DNA from: Streptomyces mobaraensis
GTDB lineage: Bacteria; Actinomycetota; Actinomycetes; Streptomycetales; Streptomycetaceae
Direction: 5' to 3'
DNA: 64,000 nucleotides
NCBI RefSeq assembly: GCF_020099395.1
Contig: NZ_CP083590.1
Span: 3,596,001-3,660,000 of the forward strand
Of the stretch, positions 1 to 7,673 are shown in pieces. The notes under the pieces are model-generated. The model was not told the DNA's origin and did not search any database. It was given only the letters and a program-made list of their open reading frames with translations. The position numbers were made by a program, and so were the translations under genes. Position 1 is the first letter of the stretch. Each line of letters begins with the position of its first letter.

Positions 1-1
1 C

Positions 2-277
2 CACTGCCACCCGACGTTCGGCACCGTCCCCGACCCGCAGGGCGCGTGCGACCAGCTCGACGGGCAGACGCGCTGGGACCGCGACCTCTTCGCCCCGGTG
101 CCGGCCGACGCGCAGTGCACGATGATCTACGGCGGTCCGGAGCGGGCGCATGTGAGCGGGACGTGGGCCGGGCGCCCGGTCGACACGGACTTCACCAGGG
201 TGAACGGGTGCGAGATGGCGCGCTGGAACCGGTTCTCCCACCTCCTGGGCGAGCCCGCGCATCCGTCCGAGGGCTGA
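2..277 (+). CDS. Subtilisin inhibitor-like (SSI) protein, C-terminal part
   Basis: Reading frame 2 is open from the window edge to a TGA at 275-277, giving 91 residues; the start lies outside the window. The product matches the C-terminal part of the Streptomyces subtilisin inhibitor family (peptidase inhibitor I16). Visible landmarks are a first cysteine pair (CHPTFGTVPDP...AC), the reactive-site loop CTMIY and the closing NGCEM. SSI itself has C-P-M-V-Y with Met73 as the P1 residue, so this protein probably also presents Met (Met-Ile bond) to subtilisin-like or related proteases. The family is secreted and acts outside the cell on extracellular proteases. The tail after the last cysteine is a little longer than usual and His/Pro-rich. 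Family assignment is firm; target protease is unknown. Confidence 0.85.
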   Translation, partial: HCHPTFGTVPDPQGACDQLDGQTRWDRDLFAPVPADAQCTMIYGGPERAHVSGTWAGRPVDTDFTRVNGCEMARWNRFSHLLGEPAHPSEG

Positions 278-662
278 GCCTGTTCCCTTCCTCTCTTTCC
301 TCCCTTTCCTCTCCTTTCTCCCTTTCCTCATCTGACCGCCGACGACCGCCAACGACCGTCGACGACCGCTTCCGTCCTCACCGGCCGTGACGCCGCCCTC
401 CGCCCGCCTCCAACTCCGGCCCGACCCCGGCCCCCTGCGGAACCAATCGCTCCGCCCAACCCCCCGGGCCGACACACCGCCCGTCCCGGGCGCCGCACGG
501 CAGGGGCGCCGCACCCCTCGACCGCCGTCGCGCCGGACTCCACAGCCCGTAGACTTCCCCCCAGCAACACGCCGCAGGGGCGGCGGAACTCCCCCAGCCG
601 TCGCTGGGGGTGCCCCCCGTCCCTCGGGTCGCACCGTGCGGTAACAGGGAGGAAGCGTCGCA
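278..662. other. Intergenic region with pyrimidine tract and hairpin
   Basis: No convincing gene in these 385 bases. The top strand at about 278-330 is almost pure pyrimidine (CCCTTCCTCTCTTTCC-like). It is followed by short imperfect repeats of CGACGACCG at about 340-370. A perfect 8-bp hairpin, CCCCCAGC CGTC GCTGGGGG, lies at 591-610; short hairpins of this kind are common between Streptomyces genes. A ribosome binding site GGGAGGA for the next gene lies at about 647-653. Confidence 0.6.
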
Positions 663-3600
663 GTGAGCAGCAGGCCATCCCGAGGCGCTGCTCGCCTCGC
701 AGCCATACTCGACGCCCTGCCCGACGCGCTGTTGCTCGTCAACTGCAACGGCACGGTCGTCAACGCCAATCACATCGCGCTGGAGACGTTCGAGGTCCCC
801 GGCACCGGACTCGTCGGACGCGGTCTGCTCGACCTGCTGCCGGCGTTCGACTCGCGCCGCATCCCCGGCTCCATGCGCCTGCCCGAGGACCGGACGAACG
901 GCGGGCGCACCAAGCCGACGCGCATGATCGCGCGGCGGACGGACGGCACGCAGTTCCCCGTCGAGGTCACCAGCGCCAACCTGCCCGACAGCCGCACCCC
1001 GTACGCCGAACAGGGTCCGTACACCGGCGACGAGCTGCTGATGCTCGTCGTCCGCGACCTGACCGGCACGCTCGACACCGAGGCCGAACTCGCCCGCCAG
1101 CAGCGCCAGACGGAGATGATCCTGCGCGCGGCGGCCGAGGGCGTGGTCGGCGTGGACACGGCGGGCAAGGTCGTCCTCGTCAACCCCTCCGCCGCGCAGA
1201 TCCTCGGCTACCGCGCCAGCGACCTGGGCGGGCGCGAACTCCACCCGTTGATCCACCACTCGCGCGCGGACGGCACGCCGTTCCCGTTCGAGGACTCGCC
1301 GATCGCCGACACCCTGCGTTCCGGTCGCAAACACCGGGTCCGTGGGCAGGTGCTGTGGGCGAAGGACGGGCGCGCGGTGCCCGTCGACCTGACGACGGCG
1401 CCGGTGCGCGACGGCGACCAGCTGGTCGGCGCGGTGATGACGTTCACCGACCGGCGTCCGTACGACGCGCTGGCCGCGCGGCACGCCCAGTTGGTGGCTG
1501 TGCTCGATGGCTCGCTGCACGGGCCGCTGGAGCGGCTGCGGGGCGAGCTCGGCACGCTGGCCGCCGATCCGGCCGGGCAGTTGTGGCCCGAGGCCAACCA
1601 GATCCTGCACCACCTCGCCGCCGGCTACGGGCGGATGGCCCGGCTGGTCGAGAGTGTGCTCGCCTACCAGCGACTGGAGGAGGGCGAGGGGCGGCTGGAG
1701 CGGGTGGCGACCGCCCTGGACGAGGTCGTCGCCGCCGGCGTCGAGGGGGCCGTCGAGCTGATCGGCCCCGGGCGTGCGCAGTTCGCGGTGCACGCGCCGG
1801 CCATAGAGGCCGAGATCGACGCGGAGTGGTTCGCCCGGGCGCTCACCCATCTGATCGCGGACGTCGCGGGCGTGGACGCGACGGGCGAGACCGCCGCCGG
1901 CACGGCGCCGTCCGGCGACTCGACGATCGTCGTCGCGGCCGCGAAGAGGGACACGGCCGTCCGGATCGAGGTCCGCGGCCCGCACCCCGGCGGCGACCCG
2001 GTCCACGGGCCCATCGTGCGGGGCATCGTCCGGCGGCACGGCGGCGTCCTCCAGACCCACGACGTGCCGGGCAGCGGGGGCGGCAAGGCGTACGTCCTGG
2101 AGGTGCCGGTCTCGGCGGAGGCCGGGCCCGTCATCCCGTCCGACCGGCCCGACTCCCCGGCCAGCATCGGCAGCGGTACGACGATCATGCCGATGCCGGG
2201 GCAGCGGTCGGGAGAGACGGCGGCGGCTCGGGGGACGGTCGGGGCCGACGGGAGTTCTGTTTCTGCTGTTTCTGCAGCTTCTTCTGGTGCCACGGGAGTT
2301 GGCGGGGCCGGGGGCCCGGCGGGCTCTCCGGGTTCCGGAGGTCCCGCGGCTTCCGGTGGTGTTGTCGGGGCTGGGGGAGCTCGGGGTTCCGGGGACTCCG
2401 GCGGTGGGGTGGGGCCGTCGGGTTCCGCCGGAGCGGCGGTTCCCGCCGCGGCCGCCGGGAGCGCCGGGGACGGCGGGGGTTCCGCGGGCACCGAAGTCAC
2501 CGGGAATGGCGGCGGTGCGACGTCCGGCGCACCGGCCGCTGCGCATGCGCCGAACTCCGCGGCACGGCCGATTGCCCCACCCCATCAGAACCAGCAGGCG
2601 AAGCCCGGCCATCCGGCTCCCCCGCCGCATGCTTCTCCTTCGCCTCATCCGTCTCAGCCGGTCGCCGTGGCTCATCCGGCCTACCCCGTTCCGCAGGCGC
2701 GGCAAGGGAGTTCGCCCGCCAGGGACGTCCCCCCGGTCACCGGTGCCTCTGGTGCCTCTGGTGCCCCCGCGCAGCCCGGCGTTCCGAACGCCGCGGTACC
2801 TCTCGGTCCCACGCCATCCGCCGGTGACGGGCCGGGGGGTGCGGCGCCGCACCCCGGTTCCGTACCCGGCGTGCCCGTGCCCGCCCAGCCGACCGGGCGC
2901 CGGCGCGGTCCGGCCCGTCCCGACGAGGAGGAGGCGGCCGCGGCCGAGCGGGTACGGGCCAACCGGCACGGCCGCGGCGCCGACCAGGCCCCCGCACCGG
3001 GTGCCGGGCTCGTGCCGCCGCAGGTGGCCGCGCCCGCGCAGCCGACCGGACGCCGCGCCCGGCGGGAGGCCGCCGCGGCCGAACCGGCGGAGCCGGCGGG
3101 CGCGGACGCCCGGCGCGCGGCGTTCGCGCTGCCGCCCGCCGAGGCGGACCGCGGACCCGGCCCGGCCGCCGAGGCCGCCGCCGCGCCCACCGGGCGCCGC
3201 GCCCGGCGCGCTCTCACCGAGGCGCCCGAGCGGCCCATCCCGGGCCAGGCCGACGCCGAACCCGACATTCCGCGCGCCGCGTTCGCGCTGCCGCCGGCCG
3301 AAGCCGACCGCAAGCCGGCGCCCGGCCCGGGTGCCGAACCCGTCCCGGGCCGTCCGGTGCCGGCCCAGGGCGGGCCGCTCGACGGCGGGCCCGCGGAGGG
3401 CCGGCCGACGGACCCGGCGGTGGCCGGGCATGGTGGCCCCGGTCACGGGGGTCCTGGTAGTCACGGCAGTCCCGGTGGCCACGGCGGTCCCGGTGGTCAC
3501 AGCGGTCCCGGTCATGGCAACGCGGTAGACGGCGCAGGGGGCGGGGTCCGGCCCGACGCTTCGACCGGCTCCGACGGCTCCGTGCCGCTGCCGGCCGGGC

Positions 3601-5399
3601 AGTCCGGTGCGCCCGGCACCACACCCGTCACCGCGCCCAACGCCGCGCCCGTCACCGCGCGGCCTGCGGACGCCGCCGGGCCGATGGGCCCCGCCCGGCC
3701 CGTCGGGCCCGCCGCCTCGCCCGCCGCGCCGGGGCACTCCGGCCCGGCCGAGGCCGGTGCGGGGCCCGCGGGTGCGGGACATGCCGGGGCCGGGGTAGGG
3801 GCCGGCTCTGTCGGTCATGCCGGGCACCCTGGACAGCCCGGACATCCCGCCCACGCCGGCCCCACCGGCCCCACCGGGGGCGCCGACCGCACCGACGTCG
3901 CGCATCCCGAAGCAGGCCGGACGGCCATCCCCGTCGACCCCGTCGGCCCCGTCGGTCCCGTCGACCCTGTCGGCCCCGCTGGTCACCACGCCCCCGTCGG
4001 CTCCACAGGTCCCGAGAGTCCCGTCAGCCCGGCGGGTCAGCCCGGTTCTCCGGCGTCTCCGCCGCCGGCCGCGCCCGGGGTCGCCGGTCCCGCCGCGCCG
4101 GCCGGTCAGGACGTTCTCCACGCCCGTACGGATCTCGACGGTCCGGCTGAGGCGCCGCCCACCGGGCGCCGGCGTGCGCGCCGGGCGCTCGCCGAGGAAC
4201 CGGGCGCGACGGCGCTGCCGGGCGCCGGCGACGTCGCCCGCGCCATCAGCGTGCGCACGCTCGGGCAGGGCGCGCCCTACGCCCAGCAGGGCGGGGAGAC
4301 CCCGCCCGGCGGCACCCCGAACGCGTCGGGAGCCGGTTCCGGGCGGCGGCGCAAACTGGGCAATCCGGCCGACAACGCCGGTGAGCGGGAAGCCCAGGCC
4401 CGGGCGCAGGCGCCCGCCGCCGCGCCGCGCCCCGGCCCGACGGGCGGCCCGATCGGTCCCGGCGCCGGCACCAGCACCGGTCCCGGAACCGGCACCGGCC
4501 ACCCGGGTCCTCTCGGCCTCCGCCCGCCCGCCGCCGCGCCGGAGGGCCGCGCCTTCGCCATTGGGGCGCCGGACGAGGGCGCCGAGGGCCCGGAGCCGCT
4601 GGACGGCCCCAACGGCGCCGTGGAGATCAACCCCGCTGCGTCCGTACCGCCGCCCGTGGACGACGAGTTGCCGCCCGAGCCGCTCGACAACCCGCGCCGC
4701 CTCCTCGTCTGGCCGGCCCCGGACACGTCCACCCGGCAGGCCCTGACCGAACGCGGCTACCGCCCGGTGATCGTGCACTCGCGCGAGGAGGTCGACGCGC
4801 AGATGGCGGCGTATCCGGCCGCGCTGTTCGTCGATCCGCTCACCGGGCCGATCACCCGTACCGCCCTCCAGGCGCTGCGTCAGGCGGCGGTGGCCGCCGG
4901 CGTTCCCGTCCTGGTGACGGCCGGTCTCGGGCAGGCCACGCGGGAGGCGGCGTACGGCGCCGACCCGGCCGTCCTCCTCAAGGCGCTGGCGCCGCGCGAC
5001 AGCGAGATGCACCCGGCCCGCGTGCTGCTCGTCGAGGAGCACGAACCGATCGCCGACGCGCTCACGGCGACGCTGGAGCGGCGCGGCGTGCAGGTGGCCT
5101 GCGCGGCCACGGACGCGGAGGCCGTGGCGCTGGCCCAGCAGATCCGTCCCAACCTGGTGGTGATGGACCTGATGCAGGTACGGCGCCGCCGGGCCGGGAT
5201 CCTGGACTGGCTGCGGGCGCAGGGGCTCCTGAACCGGACGCCCCTGGTCGTCTACACCTCGGCCGGGATCGACCCGGCCCAGCTCCCCCGGCTGGCCTCC
5301 GGCGAGACCGTTCTCTTCCTCGCCGAGCGTTCGACCAGCGCCGAGGTGCAGAGCCGGATCGTCGACCTCCTCACGAAGATCGGCACCAGCCCGGGGTGA
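663..5399 (+). CDS. Giant PAS/hybrid sensor protein with degenerate kinase and receiver domains
   Basis: 1578 residues. GTG start follows GGGAGGA with 9-nt spacing. Residues ~10-130 and ~150-265 are PAS folds. Residues ~275-490 resemble the dimerisation and ATPase parts of a histidine kinase (RHAQLVAVLDGSLHGPLERL...), but the usual phospho-acceptor context and the N/G boxes are poorly kept. Residues ~500-1340 are a Gly/Pro/Ala-rich linker that repeats PTGRRARR and AFALPPAEADR blocks and has a GHGGPG stretch. Residues ~1345-1450 and ~1451-1575 are two receiver-like domains. The first keeps Asp (LFVDP) and the LLKALAP lysine but lacks the acidic pair; the second keeps the acidic pair (LLVEEHEP) and Asp (VVMDLM) but lacks the conserved lysine. 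No membrane segment is seen, so it is probably cytoplasmic. Input, output and partner are unknown; it may work as a scaffold rather than a kinase. Confidence 0.85.
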   Translation: MSSRPSRGAARLAAILDALPDALLLVNCNGTVVNANHIALETFEVPGTGLVGRGLLDLLPAFDSRRIPGSMRLPEDRTNGGRTKPTRMIARRTDGTQFPVEVTSANLPDSRTPYAEQGPYTGDELLMLVVRDLTGTLDTEAELARQQRQTEMILRAAAEGVVGVDTAGKVVLVNPSAAQILGYRASDLGGRELHPLIHHSRADGTPFPFEDSPIADTLRSGRKHRVRGQVLWAKDGRAVPVDLTTAPVRDGDQLVGAVMTFTDRRPYDALAARHAQLVAVLDGSLHGPLERLRGELGTLAADPAGQLWPEANQILHHLAAGYGRMARLVESVLAYQRLEEGEGRLERVATALDEVVAAGVEGAVELIGPGRAQFAVHAPAIEAEIDAEWFARALTHLIADVAGVDATGETAAGTAPSGDSTIVVAAAKRDTAVRIEVRGPHPGGDPVHGPIVRGIVRRHGGVLQTHDVPGSGGGKAYVLEVPVSAEAGPVIPSDRPDSPASIGSGTTIMPMPGQRSGETAAARGTVGADGSSVSAVSAASSGATGVGGAGGPAGSPGSGGPAASGGVVGAGGARGSGDSGGGVGPSGSAGAAVPAAAAGSAGDGGGSAGTEVTGNGGGATSGAPAAAHAPNSAARPIAPPHQNQQAKPGHPAPPPHASPSPHPSQPVAVAHPAYPVPQARQGSSPARDVPPVTGASGASGAPAQPGVPNAAVPLGPTPSAGDGPGGAAPHPGSVPGVPVPAQPTGRRRGPARPDEEEAAAAERVRANRHGRGADQAPAPGAGLVPPQVAAPAQPTGRRARREAAAAEPAEPAGADARRAAFALPPAEADRGPGPAAEAAAAPTGRRARRALTEAPERPIPGQADAEPDIPRAAFALPPAEADRKPAPGPGAEPVPGRPVPAQGGPLDGGPAEGRPTDPAVAGHGGPGHGGPGSHGSPGGHGGPGGHSGPGHGNAVDGAGGGVRPDASTGSDGSVPLPAGQSGAPGTTPVTAPNAAPVTARPADAAGPMGPARPVGPAASPAAPGHSGPAEAGAGPAGAGHAGAGVGAGSVGHAGHPGQPGHPAHAGPTGPTGGADRTDVAHPEAGRTAIPVDPVGPVGPVDPVGPAGHHAPVGSTGPESPVSPAGQPGSPASPPPAAPGVAGPAAPAGQDVLHARTDLDGPAEAPPTGRRRARRALAEEPGATALPGAGDVARAISVRTLGQGAPYAQQGGETPPGGTPNASGAGSGRRRKLGNPADNAGEREAQARAQAPAAAPRPGPTGGPIGPGAGTSTGPGTGTGHPGPLGLRPPAAAPEGRAFAIGAPDEGAEGPEPLDGPNGAVEINPAASVPPPVDDELPPEPLDNPRRLLVWPAPDTSTRQALTERGYRPVIVHSREEVDAQMAAYPAALFVDPLTGPITRTALQALRQAAVAAGVPVLVTAGLGQATREAAYGADPAVLLKALAPRDSEMHPARVLLVEEHEPIADALTATLERRGVQVACAATDAEAVALAQQIRPNLVVMDLMQVRRRRAGILDWLRAQGLLNRTPLVVYTSAGIDPAQLPRLASGETVLFLAERSTSAEVQSRIVDLLTKIGTSPG

Positions 5400-5412
5400 G
5401 CCGGCCCGGCCG

Positions 5413-5991
5413 TCAGCTCACGATGCGCCGCGCGGCGGCCCGTACCGACGCGCGGAGGCGGGCGCGGTCCTCGTCCGTGTCACCGGTCAGGACGCGGCGC
5501 ATCTGCGGCTGGACGGTGGACCAGGAGACCAGGGCGATCAGCATGAACAGCAGGTCGGCGGGCGGGATCTCGGAGCTGATGACACCCTTGCGCTGGGCCT
5601 CGGCGAAGACGGCGACCTTGCGGTCGTAGTGCTGTTTGCGCTCGTCCTCGTGCGGGAAGCTGTCGGTGCCGTACTCCAGGCCCTCCCAGTAGATGAGGCG
5701 GATGAGCTCGGGGTGGGCGGCGTGGTAGTCCATCAGGCGGTCGATCCAGGTGTCGACCTCCTCGGCGTCCACGGGGACTTCGGCGGCGAGCTGGGTCAGC
5801 CGGGCCTCCAGGACCTGTGAGAACAGCTCCGCCTTGTTGCCGAAATAGGCGTAGATGAGCTGTTTGTTGGCCTTGGCCTCGCGGGCGATGCGGTCCACCC
5901 GGGCGCCGGCGATGCCGTACGCGGCGAACTCGGCGGTGGCCGCCTCGAAGATGCGGGCCTTGGTGGCCTCGGGGTCCCTTACTCCTGCCAT
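5413..5991 (-). CDS. TetR-family repressor
   Basis: 192 residues from ATG at 5991. An upstream in-frame TTG at 6009 would lie inside the operator. TACTCT ends 7 nt before the ATG, so the transcript may be leaderless. Residues ~5-55 hold the TetR DNA-binding domain (ATKARIFEAATAEFAAYGIAGARVDRIAREAKANKQLIYAYFGNKAELF); the rest is the helical ligand-binding domain with a region like TetR_C (WIDRLMDYHAAHPELIRLIYWEGLEYG). It is divergent from an MFS transporter gene, and two related palindromes lie between them, the standard arrangement for a local repressor of efflux. It probably represses itself and the transporter until a small molecule binds. The ligand cannot be read from the sequence. Confidence 0.9.
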   Translation of the reverse strand: MAGVRDPEATKARIFEAATAEFAAYGIAGARVDRIAREAKANKQLIYAYFGNKAELFSQVLEARLTQLAAEVPVDAEEVDTWIDRLMDYHAAHPELIRLIYWEGLEYGTDSFPHEDERKQHYDRKVAVFAEAQRKGVISSEIPPADLLFMLIALVSWSTVQPQMRRVLTGDTDEDRARLRASVRAAARRIVS

Positions 5992-6003
5992 GCCACCCAG
6001 AGT

Positions 6004-6068
6004 AACCAACTAATCGGTTGACAAGGGCGGGACCGGCTCGGGAATATCTTCAACCAACCAGTTGGTTG
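6004..6068. promoter_or_regulatory. Divergent tetR/MFS promoter with two TetR operators
   Basis: A perfect palindrome CAACCAACCAGTTGGTTG lies at 6051-6068. A second, imperfect copy, ACCAACTAATCGGTT, at 6005-6019 matches it at 12 of 15 positions. A perfect -35 box TTGACA (6018-6023) overlaps the second copy, and GAATAT (6042-6047, 18-bp spacer) is the best -10 for the transporter gene. The palindrome would lie across the transcription start. Binding of the adjacent TetR protein to both would block both promoters. Sites are read directly; the repressor-site pairing is inferred from position. Confidence 0.75.
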
Positions 6069-6117
6069 CTAGCCGCGCGACGCGACGTCCTACCGAAAGT
6101 GGGGAGCACCTCCCGCG

Positions 6118-7371
6118 ATGACCGCCACACCTGCCGCATCCGCCGCAACCGCCGAGACGACTACCCCAGCCCCTGCCGCCCCCACCCTCCCCGTAAGCGG
6201 CGGGAAAGGCCCCCGGACCGGCCTCCTCCTGACCGTCATCTCCGTGTGCACGGCCATCATGGCCGCGAACATCTACCTGGCGACCCCGCTCCTCGGCCTG
6301 ATCGCCAAGGACTTCGGCGTCCCCTCCTCCTCGGTGGGCTGGGTGGCGTCGGTCGGCCAACTCGGTTACGCCGTCGGCCTGCTGCTGTTCGCCCCGCTCG
6401 GCGACACCGCCGACCGGCGACGGCTGGTGTGGATGCTCTCCACCGTGGCGGCCGTGGCGGTCGCGGCGGCCGGGCTGATGCGCGGTACGCCCGCGCTGGC
6501 GGCGGCCGTCCTCGTGGCGTGCGCGGCCACGGTCGTCCCGCAGCTGCTGGTCCCCCTGGTCGCCGAGCGGGCGCCCGCCGAGCGCCGGGGACGGCACGTC
6601 GGGGCCGTGGTGACCGGCCTGTTCGCCGGCAGCGTCGCGGCCCGGGTGCTCGGCGGACTCGCCGGACAGGCCTACGGCTGGCGGCCGGTCTTCTTCGGCG
6701 CGGCCGTGCTCACCCTGGGCATCGGCGCCCTGACGGCGGCCGTGCTCCCGCCCGAGACGCGCCCCATCCGCCGGTCCTGCCCGCTCAAGGTCATCGCCGG
6801 GCTGCCGGGCCTGATGGTCTCCTCGCCGGCCCTGCGGGCGGCGTGCGTCCGGCAGGCCGGCGTGTTCGGCACCTGGAGCGCGCTGTGGACGACCCTCGTC
6901 CTGCTGCTGACGGACGAGCACGGCGCGTACGCCATGTCCACCGCGACGGCCGGTCTGTTCGGCCTCTTCGGCCTCACCTCGGCCGCGGCCTCGCCCCTCG
7001 CGGGCACCCTGATCGACCGCTTCGGCACCCACCGGGTGATGGCCACCGGCTACGCGGCGGCGGTCGTCTCGCTGCCCCTGTTCTGGCTCGGCGGCGAGCA
7101 CCTGTGGGCGCTGTGCGCCGGCGCGATCCTGCTGCACGCCGGTTTCACGGCCGGCCAGGTGGCCAACCAGACCCGCGCCCTGGGCGCCACCTCGACGCCC
7201 TCCGCGGCCAACACCGCGTACGTCGTCTGCTCGTTCGCGAGCGGCGCGATCACGTCGGCGCTCGCCGGACCGGCGTTCGGGCACTGGGGCTGGGACGGCG
7301 TGTGCGTGATCGCCGCGGTCTGCGCGGTGGCGGGCTGGGTCGGCGGAGCGCTGGTGGCGCGGGAGCGCTGA
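6118..7371 (+). CDS. MFS transporter (probable efflux)
   Basis: 417 residues, about 12 membrane segments after a ~35-residue Ala/Thr/Pro-rich cytoplasmic tail. GGGGAG lies about 10 nt upstream of the ATG. The loop after the second segment carries the family signature GDTADRRRLV (motif A of the major facilitator superfamily), and the repeat halves are clear. The best match in kind is to arabinose-efflux-permease-type drug:proton antiporters. The divergent TetR gene and operators argue for inducible export of a small molecule. Substrate unknown. Confidence 0.88.
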   Translation: MTATPAASAATAETTTPAPAAPTLPVSGGKGPRTGLLLTVISVCTAIMAANIYLATPLLGLIAKDFGVPSSSVGWVASVGQLGYAVGLLLFAPLGDTADRRRLVWMLSTVAAVAVAAAGLMRGTPALAAAVLVACAATVVPQLLVPLVAERAPAERRGRHVGAVVTGLFAGSVAARVLGGLAGQAYGWRPVFFGAAVLTLGIGALTAAVLPPETRPIRRSCPLKVIAGLPGLMVSSPALRAACVRQAGVFGTWSALWTTLVLLLTDEHGAYAMSTATAGLFGLFGLTSAAASPLAGTLIDRFGTHRVMATGYAAAVVSLPLFWLGGEHLWALCAGAILLHAGFTAGQVANQTRALGATSTPSAANTAYVVCSFASGAITSALAGPAFGHWGWDGVCVIAAVCAVAGWVGGALVARER

Positions 7372-7673
7372 CCCGGGCGGGACGGGCGGGGCCGGCAGGC
7401 CGGACCGGCTTGGCGGGATGGACAAGGCCGGGCGGGACGGACAGGCCGGGCTGGACGGACGGGGTTCGTTCCGAGCGTCCCGCCCCCTGCTCGGGCCCGT
7501 GCGTCCAGGCGCCGGCGCCTCTCCACTCAAGCCGCAGCGCTCAACCGCAGCGCTCAGTCCACAGCGCTCAGTCCACAGCGCTCGGACCGCAGCGCTCAGT
7601 CCGTGGCACTCAGACCACAGCGCTCGGTCCATGACGATCGGTCCATGACGATCGGGCGCCGGCGCCCGCCCGC
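7372..7673. repeat. Intergenic 14-bp tandem array between two identical-core palindromes
   Basis: Between two convergent genes. At 7535-7659 there are nine tandem units of 13-14 bp. The first seven follow CAGCGCTCAGTCCA (starts 7535, 7548, 7562, 7576, 7590, 7604, 7618); the last two are TGACGATCGGTCCA-like (7632, 7646). Perfect 14-bp palindromes sharing the core GGCGCCGGCGCC flank the array: AGGCGCCGGCGCCT at 7507-7520 and GGGCGCCGGCGCCC at 7654-7667. The stretch 7372-7470 is a GGCGGGACGG/GGCCGG low-complexity run. No gene is supported. The right-hand palindrome may serve as terminator for both neighbours. Confidence 0.75.

Noticed and set aside
378..5042. 1554-residue open frame antisense to the PAS protein gene
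   Set aside because: Arg/Gly/Ala-rich product with no domain; it is the usual long antisense frame created by GC-biased third positions. The sense frame has domains and a ribosome binding site.
7535..7659. CRISPR array
   Set aside because: The 14-bp units are directly adjacent with no unique spacers, and no cas genes are near.
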